The translations under genes were made by a program, and so were the position numbers. A DNA stretch of 64,000 nt from Athripsodes cinereus (lineage: Eukaryota > Arthropoda > Insecta > Trichoptera > Leptoceridae). This document shows positions 8,469 through 19,633 of this stretch, piece after piece. The stretch is from NCBI GenBank assembly GCA_947579605.1, contig OX388321.1:14189614-14253613 (forward strand), given 5' to 3'. Numbering within the stretch: the first letter of the stretch is position 1; every line of letters begins with the position of its first letter. A model generated the notes under the pieces. The model saw only the letters and a list, made by a program, of their open reading frames with translations, was not told where the DNA came from and searched no databases.

Positions 8469-11400
8469 ATGCGATCTTTGCGTAGTGGACGAAATGCAGA
8501 CGTAATAATTTCCAAGTGCACTAAAACTAGTTCAAAAAGTGAAGATTCCAAGATGTTTAATAAAAGGAGCAAACCTGGGAAGTCTGAAACCCGTAATAAG
8601 AGGCAGGTACTCGCGGATAAGACAAATAGTTCTGATGTTGACACAAACAGCAGCTCAAATATTTCAACAGGCATTATTTCATCGAGACCCAAAAGAATAT
8701 ATAATCTCCCTGCAAAGTATCAAGATCACGAATTGAGCCCAATTAAAAGCTATCGCCCAGAATGTTCCAGTACTCCTCATTCGGTGAATAGCAGGTCAGC
8801 TAAGAAAACTGTTATCGGTAACGGGAAAAAAAGCTCGCATAATACGAATGCAGACCTAAAAGAAATTAAATCACCTACTGAAATCCAAACTATAAGTACT
8901 AAAAGGACATCCAAAAATACTCTTAAGCCTAAAAGTGCAACAAATAAATGTGAGGAAACTACAGATGGCAAATCTGTCCAGGATATATCAAAACAGGCAG
9001 GTGATACAGGTGTACCCCCAAAATCTTTAACCCCCATTTATAAGAAAAGTTTACAAAAGTCTAGTAACTTAAATCACAAGAATATTGGTGAAGAAAAAGT
9101 TGCTACACCAATGTGTAAGAAAAAAGTAATGTTACTTGAAAAACCAAAAATACAAACACCAGACAGAATGGCTTTATATGAATTCGATTTTGATCCTAAA
9201 GAAGAACCAATACAAATAAAAAAGAAAAGAATAAGGAAAAAACCCACAGCAACAAAGAAGAAAAAGACAAAATCAGATAATGCCAAGGATGATGCAGCCT
9301 TGCAGGATCTGATAGAGCAGTTGAAGAGGATTCAAGAGAAACAAAAGTGGAAGAAATTACTAGAGAAAAGGAAAATGTTGCAGGCTACTAGTGAGGTAAC
9401 AAAGAAAGTGTCTGAGACACGTGTACAGAGTGTCACCACGACAACTGTCGGCAAAGTGAGCCAGCCATCAGACGATCATCACAATGTTTTAGAATGTCTA
9501 TCACTCATTCCTGGACCTTCCAGATCGTTGTCCCCTGTACTATCCAGACCTGCATCTCCCCTTTTAATAAATAGTTATACAAGGGAAAGTTGTACATCCA
9601 CAGGGAACAATATCAGTAGACGGAGTGATGTGTTTGGTGGGTCACCTGTAGCCAGCAGTAGTATGATAGTGAAGTCTGCTCACAAAGCTGCAGCTAGTCC
9701 CTGGAGAGTAGAGGGTGGGGCGGGCACCAGGAAGTGGCCTCTCAACTTCCATGTGAAGCCTTCCATGACACCTTCCTATGACAAAGACACTGTCCATGTG
9801 ATAGATTTTCCGCGTAACATGGAACAGGATTCAGAGTCAGATCAAAGGAAACATGTCTACACAAATATTTATACTAACTCTCATAATGATGGAGAACAAA
9901 AAACTTTGTCAAACTGGAAACAAACCAGTATTTTATCATTCTACGAAGAATCTCTCAAAAAATCTACAAAAAAGAGAAGTTTGTCTCCAAAGAAAGCTGT
10001 AGAATCCTATAACTTTGAAGATTTAGTTCCCGAAACAAATGAAATGTGTAGCAGTTTAAATGAATCTCAAGAGAAACATGTAGAGCCTGAGAAAGAGAAG
10101 ATAACTGTTGAGAACTGCTTTGGTTTTGATGATTTTGCAGAACTTGACCAAGAAAATGTTTCACCCACCAAAAAAACTAAATTACAAAACATAAATACTA
10201 TTCGTGGAATATTCAGAAGAGCTAAGAAACGCGCTGGAGTCTTGGAGGAAATAAAACAGCCTCTTGACAAAAACATACCCATGAGGGTGATCCCGGCAGA
10301 CATATTAAATATTATGGAGAAACATAAGTTTATGGAAGACATTGAGGAGCCTCAGAAATTGCCGGAGGTTGAGCAGTTGGATGTCAATGCCGAGAGTGAA
10401 AGTGAAGATGAAATGGGAGTCCTTGATCAAAGTCTACCTCTAGAACATACACATAACCAAGGAATGGAACTAATGGCAGAGCCTTTCGAACCCGAACTGG
10501 CACATTTGTCAAAGGTAATTTCTAAATATAAAACATTAAATATTTGTGTTTTTTTCTCTTTGAAGTTCCATTTAATAGTCTGTGATTACAGCTTTCTGCG
10601 TATGTTGCAGTAAAATAACGGAAGACTTAACTATCCTCATAGTGTGTAATCTATGATGATAGTTAAGGCTTCTGTTATTTAATTTTTCAATAATTTTCAT
10701 ATTTATTTGGTAACTTGTATAAAATATATTGTTTTACAATTTTTTTGTGAAAAAATTCATTTTCAATTTACTATTAACTAGATCACTAAAAAGTATATTA
10801 TAAATTTGTCCCAATTGGTATTAATAATAATAATAAACTTTATTGTACAAAATATATGGAGACAAATGATAAAGTTATATGGTATAAACGAATAATTTTG
10901 CACAATGGGCGAGTTTATCGCAGGGACGCGATATCGTCCAATTAACCCAATTAATCATTATTGTTTATCTTAATCTCATAAAAATTCAGAATTTTTAAGA
11001 AGCAGAATTTTTAAAATGACTTGTTTTTTTAGTATATTTTGTAAATATATTAACGATAATAATTAGTGAATATGTGATGTTTCAGGAAACTAGACGTAGT
11101 TATGGAACCAGGAAGAGAGGTCAACTAACTTTTCTACTGCCTGAAGCAACTAAGGACAAGGAATCTGATTATAACTCTGATGATTCTAGTGCTAGTCTAG
11201 AGAGAAATAAGAAAGCTGCAAAAAAAAAGAAGAAACAAAATACTAAAACTAAGAAAGAGGTATTAAACCATTTCCTTTGGCAATTAATTATAATATTTAG
11301 TTTAGTTTAAATATTTAGTGTTAAGCCGTATACTGTGTTAATAAATTGTAGATTGATTTGATTAAATAAGTTGTAAAATGAAGAGATGCAATGAAATGAT

Positions 11401-12589
11401 TGCCTGAACCATCACGACATCTCACACAAGTGAGATATCCAGTAAACTAATAATAGTATGTAATTGTAGATTGATTTGATTAAATAAGTTGTAAAATGAA
11501 GAGATGCAATGAAATGATTGCCTGAACCATCACGACATCTCCCACAAGTGAGATATCCAGTAAACTAATAATAATATGTAATTGTAGATTGATTTGATTA
11601 AATAAGTTGTAAAATGAACAGATGCAATGAAATGATTGCCTGAACCATCACGACATCTCCCACAAGTGAGATATCCAGTAAACTAATAATAATATGTAAT
11701 TGTAGATTGATTTGATTAAATAAGTTGTAAAATGAACAGATGCAATGAAATGATTGCCTGAACCATCACGACGTCTCACACAAGTGAGATATCCAGTAAA
11801 CTAATAATAGTATGTAATTGTAGATTGATTTGATTAAATAAGTTGTAAAATGAAGAGATGCAATGAAATGATTGCCTGAACCATCACGACATCTCCCACA
11901 AGTGAGATATCCAATAAACTAATAATAATATGTAATTGTAGATTGATTTGATTAAATAAGTTGTAAAATGAACAGATGCAATGAAATGATTGCCTGAACC
12001 ATCACGACATCTCCCACAAGTGAGATATCCAGTAAACTAATAATAATATGTAATTGTAGATTGATTTGATTAAATAAGTTGTAAAATGAAGAGATGCAAT
12101 GAAATGATTGCCTGAACCATCACGACATCTCCCACAAGTGAGATATCCAGTAAACTAATAATAATATGTAATTGATCAATAAAAATCATGAACAATAGGC
12201 GAGCTTATTGCCTGGAGGCGATATCTTTTTAGCTAACCAAGCTGCATGTAATGAATATAGAGGTTGTCCCTGATGGCGTTCAAAATGAGTGCAATTTTGT
12301 TTAACAAATCCCATTGTGTAAAATCTTAGCATTGTTCATGTACTATTAACCCAGTTAGATCATGGAGGTTGGACTTGACTGGTTGTATAACATGTACCTG
12401 ACAGTGTAGGAAACAAAATTTTCTTAATATATGTATTTTTACTATTGCACTCCAAATATTAATATAGAAATATTTGAAATTTCAATTTATTTTTTATTCA
12501 TGTTTAAGGAAAAGGAAGTAGATGAATGGGCAGCTGGATTCAACTCTATGCTCGAAGATGTTGAAGAATTCCCATTGTGTGTTGAGTGA
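8469..12589 (+). CDS. dmt: Sororin / Dalmatian-like cohesin protector (3 exons, 766 aa)
   Basis: Exons 8469-10514, 11086-11259 and 12509-12589, all phase 0 with GT..AG introns of 571 and 1249 bp; spliced protein 766 aa. Family evidence: the C-terminal exon encodes EVDEWAAGFNSMLEDVEEF and ends LCVE, closely matching the sororin C-terminal domain. Upstream lies an FGF motif (residues 551-553, in CFGFDDF), which in sororin contacts Pds5. Exon 2 begins with RRSY like the vertebrate RRSYSR motif. The protein is basic and low-complexity with many S/T-P sites (LSPIK, LTPIYKK, SPKK, SPTKK) expected for Cdk control of cohesion release. Also visible: a PIP-box match QTSILSFY (485-492) and an LxxIxE-type B56 match MEDIEE (622-627). 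The ATG has A at -3; two small upstream ORFs precede it (8438-8458 and one from 8428 overlapping the start). Reading past 10514 into intron 1 gives a longer false frame. Orthology is inferred; insect sororin is called Dalmatian. Confidence 0.85.
10829..10970 (+). mobile_element. Lepidopteran-type retroelement 3' end in intron 1
   Basis: (TAA)n, then AACTTTATTGTACAAAATAT, then GGGCGAGTTTATCGCAGGGA and CGATATCGTCCAATTAACCC. I recognise this style of dispersed repeat from lepidopteran genomes. It lies in the first sororin intron and is present in both units. Confidence 0.55.
11341..12175 (+). repeat. Intronic minisatellite, 7 units of ~118-119 bp
   Basis: Seven tandem units, each starting near ATTGTAGATTGATTTGATTA and including GAACCATCACGACATCTCCC, lie in sororin intron 2. 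Unit-to-unit differences are few (for example GAAGAG/GAACAG and CTCACAC/CTCCCAC). Part of the unit resembles the 3' end of SINE-A in reverse. Unit 2 of the duplication has only five copies plus an insertion. Confidence 0.9.
12176..12245 (+). repeat. Retroelement tail remnant
   Basis: AATAGGCGAGCTTATTGCCTG then GGCGATATC, related to the 10829-10970 and 2075-2155 repeats; still inside intron 2. Confidence 0.4.
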
Positions 12590-12909
12590 TGTACATCGGG
12601 ACTTGTGATAGGAGGAACAAATTCCAGATGGATTTCATAATTATCATGACAATTCAATTGAATGTAACCTCTAAATGTGTACATACTTAGGTGTTTAGCT
12701 TTTGTTCAGTACTGGTAAAAATAATTACTCACAACAATGTATAATTTCAAACTCTCATTGAATATAAAGTTTTTAGCCATACCACATTGAATCTCTTCAG
12801 AAACAGAAGCAATCTTTCAAATGGAATCAAATCCAAAATCAACACCATGATTTTTAAACCATAAAGGTATGTTTCTACTGGCTCGAGCAGTGCTGAAATA
12901 AGAGCTTAA

Positions 12910-13506
12910 GGGGCCCCTTTAGCAAAAACGATGAAAGAATCAATTTTCAACAAGTTTGGTACACAAACTCTCAATACTTGTTGACCCTACGAACATTTTG
13001 ATTTGATAAAATATGAAAACAAATATTAATTACCAGTATCAAACTTTAACTTTAAAAAAAACTCGATTTTAGCTTCATAGTATTCGTTTATAAAAAAGCA
13101 TATTTCTAATAATCGAATTCGGGGGTGTGTTTGGTACATTAATGCACGAGAATCCTACAAATTTCCATATATTTATTTTAATATTGAGAATATTTAGATA
13201 GTTATTACAATTATGGAACAAAAAAAAAAACTATTTTTGTTTGTTTTTTTCATGGATATTGACCGACTTAAAAAATATTTTTTTGATAAAATTTCTCATA
13301 TTTTGAAACCAAAAATAGCCACATGAAATCAATTTTTATACACTAAAAAAATTTTGCTAAAATCTATAGTATTTATATGCTTGATAGGATGAATAAAAAA
13401 TATATATATTTTACATTTAATTTTTATTTTGATATAACAAAGAGTACGTAAATAAATCTTGTCAGTCTGCGATAGAAAATTTTACCGTTTTTGCTAAACG
13501 GGGCCC
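12910..13506. mobile_element. MITE with TTAA target sites and GGGGCCCC ends
   Basis: TTAA at 12906-12909 and 13507-13510 flanks inverted ends GGGGCCCCTTTAGCAAAAAC and (other strand) GGGCCCCGTTTAGCAAAAAC. TTAA target duplication is typical of piggyBac-type transposition, but the ends are not the usual piggyBac CCCTT start, so the superfamily is tentative. This copy lacks 123 bp present in unit 2. No ORF. Confidence 0.75.
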
Positions 13507-13512
13507 TTAACC

Positions 13513-14275
13513 ACAATACAACACCCTGTGTGGGATTAATAGTGATGTGTATGCTCTAATGCAATACTGCCACCGGGTGTCGTGGCATGGTTGAGCTCTA
13601 AATGCAGCGCTGCTCAAGCCAGTGAAAACGTATGTAGTTGTAGTATTCAACTCTATGAGAATTATACAACATTAATATAGAATCTTAATTACTGTGATCA
13701 ATAACATTTTTTAAATAAGTTTTACAATATTATTTGTATTTTTATGAATATTTGTGCTTTTTATAGTTTTGTATTATTTATTTTACATTTTTTTGTATGG
13801 AATTTAATTAATTTAGGAAGCCATATTGTGCAACTACAGTTCAAATGATCGCAAATGGATTGCCATACATGTTTTATTATTAGTACACTTCTTACTATTA
13901 ATTGTGCCAGTGTAATTGTTAGTACAAATTGTAATTGTTATTTTACTAACGTGTAACATGTGCATTTATTTATCTACGCCATATTTTTATGTACCTAAAA
14001 CTCTCTTTGTGTAGAAATGTTAATCAGTTAATGTGTTTTTATACTTTGTAAATAATTTAATATTTACTGTATTTATAATGGTTGTAGTATTATTAAATTT
14101 GTATTTCAAATTATTATAACAAGCATATTGAATAATACTTATTTGTTTGCAGCAAAAATGTTTGTTTCAATTTCATTTGTAATTAAATTTTTAATTGCCA
14201 CACAAGATTATATAAATTTGACCTAAAGTAATTTAATATAACAATTTATCTTAATAGATTTGAACCGTTAAAAAA
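13513..14275. other. Non-coding AT-rich sequence downstream of sororin
   Basis: No gene or mobile element recognised; probably includes the sororin 3' flank. Identical in character in unit 2. Confidence 0.45.
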
Positions 14276-14670
14276 AAATTATCAAATAAAATGAATATTT
14301 ATTGTTATTGTATAATGTTACTATTGAGTGTGACACATGACCGGTTTCGCGGACTCCGAGTTTGCATCATCAGGTGATGATCTGTGCTGTAGTAACATTA
14401 TACAATAATAATAACATTATACAATAACAATAATAATAAACATCTCTATTAACCCCGCCCACTCCCCCCTACCCACATTTAATTTTGTATTATCATGTGC
14501 CATCAATTTGTCATTTGTCATTAGTTATAAGACTTATAAGTAATTATTACTGAAGATGGACGTATGTCCGAAAAGCTTTTAATATTATAACAATTTTAAA
14601 TGAAAGTAAACAGTGTTTTTTATTTAAATATTTATTATCTAAAATAAATATTCATTTTATTTGATAATTT
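14276..14670. mobile_element. Element with perfect 28 bp TIRs and hammerhead-like cores
   Basis: 14276-14303 (starts AAATTATCAAATAAAATGAA) is the exact reverse complement of 14643-14670. Inside, an inner inverted repeat (TTATTGTTATTGTATAATGT) folds the left half. The minus strand reads CTGATGA (14367-14373) and later CGAAAC (14344-14349) then GTC. The plus strand reads CTGAAGATGGACGTATGTCC then GAAA (14550-14573). Both resemble hammerhead cores of the type known from Penelope-like elements. No protein. Cleavage activity is not shown. Confidence 0.55.
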
Positions 14671-14789
14671 AAAATGAAGTGTTACAAAGCTAATGCCGAT
14701 ACAGTCACAAAAAAAAGTATGTTTGCATCGTTTTAGTATTGTGTATGATAAAAGCACCTTCTAAAAGTTCCGTAGGCCCGGGCGTCCCT

Positions 14790-14945
14790 CTTTCACAATA
14801 CACCGTTCCTATGACAACGATATCAGAGCGCAAGGAATGTCGTGGGAAGAGGTGACGCAATTGGCACAGAGACGCTCTGAATGGAGGAGGCTGGTTTCTG
14901 CCCTGTGCTCCCGAGAGGAGCGTTGAGGGCGATGATGATGATGAA
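14790..14945 (+). mobile_element. LINE C-terminal fragment with (GATGAT)n tail
   Basis: Frame reads RAQGMSWEEVTQLAQRRSEW then RRLVSALC before a stop and GATGATGATGATG. This kind of R.W..LV.ALC ending is typical of insect non-LTR element C-termini. A shorter relative is at 47325-47400. Confidence 0.6.
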
Positions 14946-16949
14946 AAGCACCTTAATAGGTAGAGATGCTGAGGCTATTGGATTCTTTTGTTCTATACCG
15001 AGGCAAAGCTTTTGATACTCTTTTCTATGTAGAAGTTAGCTACAGTCCATCATTTGCAAATATCCTCGTGGCTCACACAAAAACGAACAGTATTGTTTAA
15101 GAGGTAGCCACAGCGTGTTGTGTTTTGTTTATAATTAAGACGTGTTTTCATATTTATTTTCTAGTGAAAACACTTTAAATCAGATTTTTGTGCACACGAA
15201 ATCAAAAATGATGACAAAAAATCTAGTATTTAAAAATGGTCTATTTTGTCTCAGGTCCTGCAGGGTCACTCATCATATGATCTTAATCTTATCTTGATCT
15301 TAATCATGTGTGGTTTTTCTTTGTACTTATAGCGGAGACATTGAATAGTAAAGTTATCATTGTTGTAATATGTAATAGCAGATCTATTGTTCCACGTGCC
15401 GATAAAGGCTTTACTTTGTGAGATTTTACTGAAATAACATTCAATTTGCATAAAGTATTGGATTTTTTTCTCTTACTATATTGGTAGAGTTTTAGAGCAG
15501 TATAGAGTTGAAGACTAGCAATTTGAAAGTATTGCATAAAATAACTCCAATTCTAACACAAACTGATGCCTATTTTTGTGAACAAACCTATAAGAAGTTT
15601 ATAGTTGTGTTATTACGTATACGTAAAGGATAATTTAGTATTTCCATTCTTTATGCCTTCCCCACTAGACATATGGTTCAAATGTTAAAAATAAAGTACA
15701 TATTTGTGTAAGAAAAGAAAGAATGAAACATTTAACAAGCGTATGAAAACATTGTGAGTAGGACAGTGTCTTTGATTATGTCAAGGACATCAATGAAAGT
15801 AAATTATCACTATGATTTGTTCTGCGGCTTACTTCATCAATAATTTGAATTCTTGGAATCCTAAATTGGATTGGGATTTTTTGGCCCTATCATCTCTTTA
15901 TTATTTACTCTATGGTTTATGACATGCAATCAATGCCTCACTCCTGGGAGATGCCGTGACGACAAAAGTCACCAGCCAAGACTTAACCTAACTCTAATAC
16001 TTTAAGTCTTAAATAAAATTGCACAAAAGTTTAACAAAACATCTGTGGTATTCTATAGATGTTATAACTATATCTTTCAACTATTTTTACATTTAAATTT
16101 TAGCATTCAAACTAATTAAATTGATATTATACGCCCCCAAAATTAGAATGTGTCTAATCTTCGGGGATTACTTAAATCACATTATCTGTGTAATTTTCAG
16201 GAAATACTCAATCAGATCATATGTTCCATTTATTGTTTTGTTCTGAATAATTCCTCATGCATCCCCCGTTAATTAATGTTAGCATCATAATGTATTGTGT
16301 TGAATATCTTCAAGCTGGATATTAATAAGCTCGCCAATTGCTCATGGCTTTTTTATCAATGAAGTGTTATTATTATCATCTTGCCCATTTTACATGTAAA
16401 TTAATCATTCACCATTTTAAAATTGACATTAGATTATTTGTGATTTGTTTGTTTTTTATTAGAATAAGAATTGTAAATAGTGTATGTAGTTTTATTTTTT
16501 ATTATGAAATGAAATGAAATAAATTTATTTCCTCACAACAAATGGAACAAACTTTATAAATATATAAAAAAAAAATATATGTTTATACTTTATAGGCAGG
16601 TTGGGATAGTTGTATCTATTTGCTAAAACTTGACAAAAGATTAAATATCTCAATCGACCTATTACAATTATCTCAATTACCTTTTTATAATAAACCTATT
16701 TTTGAAAAATTATTATTTTTTATTAGTAGATATTGCATAAAATCAGTGCAAAATGTTTTACTTAAAAATTGGCAACTGCAGGGTTACTCTTGACAAAATC
16801 TAAATACGGTCTTTATCATATGATATGTATAAATTATTTATTTATAAATTTAAAACTTCTTCTCTTTGGGTTCCTGTATTTTTAATTTTTTTTTTTTTAT
16901 TATTATTTGGGTAGGCATAGACCTACTTTTTTTTTAATGTTAATGTTTT
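14946..16949. other. Intergenic; no gene seen
   Basis: Mostly AT-rich unassigned sequence. Fragments: a SINE-A-like tail near 15945-15970 (GGGAGATGCCGTGACG), a retroelement remnant near 16315-16345 and a GAAATGAAATGAAATAAATT tail near 16505. Confidence 0.4.
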
Positions 16950-17090
16950 AGGGTTGACTGGAAGACGTTGCCTAGCAACAAGTCCGCCTTTTGGCCTAAT
17001 TTTGTTAATTGTCACGTTTTGTAATGTTGTATTTTATTGTTTATGTATTTGTGTAAAATTTGGTCAGTAAAGTTTTATTTATTTATTATA
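16950..17090 (+). mobile_element. Lepidopteran retroelement 3' end
   Basis: GGTTGACTGGAAGACGTTGC, then AAGTCCGCCTTTTGG and finally CAGTAAAGTTTTATTTATTT. This order (GGTTGACTGG...AAGTCCGCC...AATAAAGT) is a widespread 3' end in lepidopteran genomes as I remember them, and it supports the taxonomic placement. Confidence 0.6.
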
Positions 17091-18055
17091 TGATGTGCGA
17101 AGTGACTATTAGTCAAAATTCTGTGCATACCAATCTCACGGTAGTGGTAGCGCAATATTTTTGACCATAGTTCCTTCGCGCGTCATACGAGTAAGATCGA
17201 GACTAGATTAAGATCGCATTTAGATTGTGTCAAGAGTAACCCTGCTGTTTAGTCAAATTACCTTTATTTTATTTTCAAGTTAATTACAGCAATTCCTCAA
17301 GCATTTTTATAATTTAAGAGTCCTCTAAAATAGTAGTGGCTGCTAAATTAAAAACTGTATTCTGCATCTTCTAAAGTAAGAATTTTAGAAGATCCTCGTA
17401 ACCTGGTTCTCTAAAACACCATTTTTAAATTAACTTATATAGTTAATATTTTACTTTTAAGAGGATGCTACAAATGGAAATGCTTTAAGAATTGCCTTGG
17501 TAAACAGATAGTTACATATCTGTACGTGGTAGCAAAACTACACCATATCAAATTTCGCCTCAAGTAACTTATAAACATAGTATTGTAGTATTTGTTATGC
17601 TCTTTTTGATGTTATATTCATCTTTCTTGAGAACGAGTTCTTAAATTTTGTAATCATTAATAAAAATAGGATGTCAAATTTTTGTTAAAGCAATATTGTG
17701 AAATTTAAAAATATGTGAGATCAATAATTTTCGAGAGTAATTTCGTTTAACATGTGAGATGCAATATATTTTTGTAGAATAGGCTTAGAATGGTCATACT
17801 GAAAAATGGCGTCTATTGAGGTAATGTAGTTTCGCTCCGGCGTACAAATATTTGTAAAGCGTCGTGAAATTATACAACAACTCTCAAGGATGAAGCAGGA
17901 AGGTACGGCAAAGGCTAAAATCAAAAATAGATATTAGCATTACTAAATCCCTGATATGAATATATTCCCTGCATGCCATTTAATGGGAAAAGGAAACAAC
18001 ATTAATTGAAAATATAATTTACATATATTTAAACTTATTTAACCTGAAATATAGT
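17091..18055. other. 3' flank between sororin and HTATSF1
   Basis: No gene found. The sequence should include the 3' UTR of HTATSF1. No clear polyadenylation hexamer stands out close to the stop codon. Confidence 0.4.
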
Positions 18056-19633
18056 CTATTCCACATTTGTTTTGATTTCTGCTGATCCTGGCACAATTTT
18101 AGAGTCATCTTTTTGTTCCAGGAACTTATCCCACCCATCCAATCTTTTATTAAGATCAGCATCAGTTTCCTCCATTTTATATTTAGTCTTACCATCCCAA
18201 ATTGCAGCACTAAGTTGTCGTTTTCCAAACCATCGCCCATTAAGCATTTTAACAACATTGTCAGCTTCCTCTGGCTCCTTCATGATGACTTGTGCCACTC
18301 CCTCCGGATGCCTATCATAGAGACTAACCTTTCTCACCTCCCCCAACTTAGCACACTCTTCTCTTATATCTTCTTGGTACTCTAAAATCAAGTGAACTTC
18401 TTTATCAAAATCTTTTGGCTCAAAGAGATTTTTAATTATAACCACTTTTTCATGTTTAGACCGTTCCCCTCTGAATTTTTCAGGTCTCCAATCAAATAGT
18501 TTTTCTTGCATCTTCTTTATCTTCTCTTTCTCTTTGCGTTTCTTCTTCTTAGGTTTCAATGCTGGATTATATTCACCTTTCATTTCAAAGTGAGCTTTCT
18601 GTACTTGTAACCTGTGATTTTTAAATGCATAACCATCTAAAATGTTCTCAGCCAACTCGACAGACTCTATTTTGATATAAGTACATAAGGCATCTCCTTT
18701 TAATTGTTTTGAGTTTGGTTTTGTATACAATTTGATTTTCATCTTTTGTGTTGTAGGATCTCTCATAACAAGACCACACTTCTGCATTAAATCTACAAAC
18801 TCTTCTTCAGTTATATCCAGAGGTAAGTTGGACACATAGACACTAGTATTTTGATCATCTGATATCTCAAACCACTTCGGTGGATCTGGATTTTTCCGTT
18901 TTGCACCTTTGCTCTCTTCTTTATTATCAGCCTCTTCTAGTTTTTCTACTTTTTTATTATCTTCTTTTGTACTCTCTGTTGTATTGTCTACAAATCCATA
19001 TGACATCTGATATTTCGCTAAGAAGTCATCATCTACTTTAGGGAACCAAGCATTCTTTTCATTATCCCAAAAGAAAACTGTACCGTCTTTATCAGTATAA
19101 GTTGCTACTCCATTTTCATATACCACATTATCTGTATGCATCTCAACATTCTCAGCAATACTAGAATTAGTTTTAACAACCCATTTATCATCAGTGGAAC
19201 ACCAAATATACTCCACCTTAGTTGAAGGGTCTGTGTACACTGCAATTTCACCTTCATAATGGATATACTGGGCATAAGTTTCGAATGAACTTTTATCATC
19301 TTGATCATCATTTGCACTACTGGAACTTAAAGTACTTTCTGCGGCAATCTCATCATCTGGACTTTCTGCACTACTAGAACATTCTAAAGATCCAGCCACA
19401 GAAGCTGGTTCCTGAATCGAGATATCTGAAGGCTTTTTGGGTAGCATCTCCTGATCCACTTCTAATTTATTTGTTTCCACATGTTTACATCCAATTGTCG
19501 CTTCTTCTACCGCTACACCAGGAATATTATTGTGCGTTAGCTCTGCTTTCACGTTTGACTCCTCATGACGAAGTTTCTCCGATGTCTCAGTTGTGAGCTT
19601 TATTTTAAAATCTAGTTTAGCTAATTTAGACAT
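18056..19633 (-). CDS. HTATSF1 / Tat-SF1 homolog, U2 snRNP-associated (525 aa)
   Basis: A single uninterrupted 525-codon frame. The family (human HTATSF1, fly barricade, yeast Cus2) binds SF3B1 in the 17S U2 snRNP and is nuclear. Visible order: acidic Ser-rich N-terminus; two aromatic repeats around residues 125-215 (YEGEIAVYTDP, and NGVATYTDKDGTVFFW); a basic linker with KRKNPDPPKWFE; RRM1 from about 262 (SVYVSNLPLDITEEEF); a Lys-rich stretch; then a C-terminal RRM with U2AF-homology character, whose NGRWFGKRQLSAAIWDG segment near residue 465 contains the R-x-F loop that grips a tryptophan in ULM peptides. The start ATG is the first of the frame and precedes the conserved region. It is convergent with sororin. 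The absence of introns could be ancestral or mean a retrocopy; nothing in it is broken. Confidence 0.9.
   Translation of the reverse strand: MSKLAKLDFKIKLTTETSEKLRHEESNVKAELTHNNIPGVAVEEATIGCKHVETNKLEVDQEMLPKKPSDISIQEPASVAGSLECSSSAESPDDEIAAESTLSSSSANDDQDDKSSFETYAQYIHYEGEIAVYTDPSTKVEYIWCSTDDKWVVKTNSSIAENVEMHTDNVVYENGVATYTDKDGTVFFWDNEKNAWFPKVDDDFLAKYQMSYGFVDNTTESTKEDNKKVEKLEEADNKEESKGAKRKNPDPPKWFEISDDQNTSVYVSNLPLDITEEEFVDLMQKCGLVMRDPTTQKMKIKLYTKPNSKQLKGDALCTYIKIESVELAENILDGYAFKNHRLQVQKAHFEMKGEYNPALKPKKKKRKEKEKIKKMQEKLFDWRPEKFRGERSKHEKVVIIKNLFEPKDFDKEVHLILEYQEDIREECAKLGEVRKVSLYDRHPEGVAQVIMKEPEEADNVVKMLNGRWFGKRQLSAAIWDGKTKYKMEETDADLNKRLDGWDKFLEQKDDSKIVPGSAEIKTNVE

Noticed and set aside
10515..10613. 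Extension of sororin exon 1 to a 714-codon protein
   Set aside because: Passes a good donor (AAAG|GTAATT); splicing at 10514 joins in phase to exons that encode the expected sororin C-terminus.
11341..12175. CRISPR-like array
   Set aside because: Units are tandem with no spacers, inside an insect intron; it is a minisatellite.
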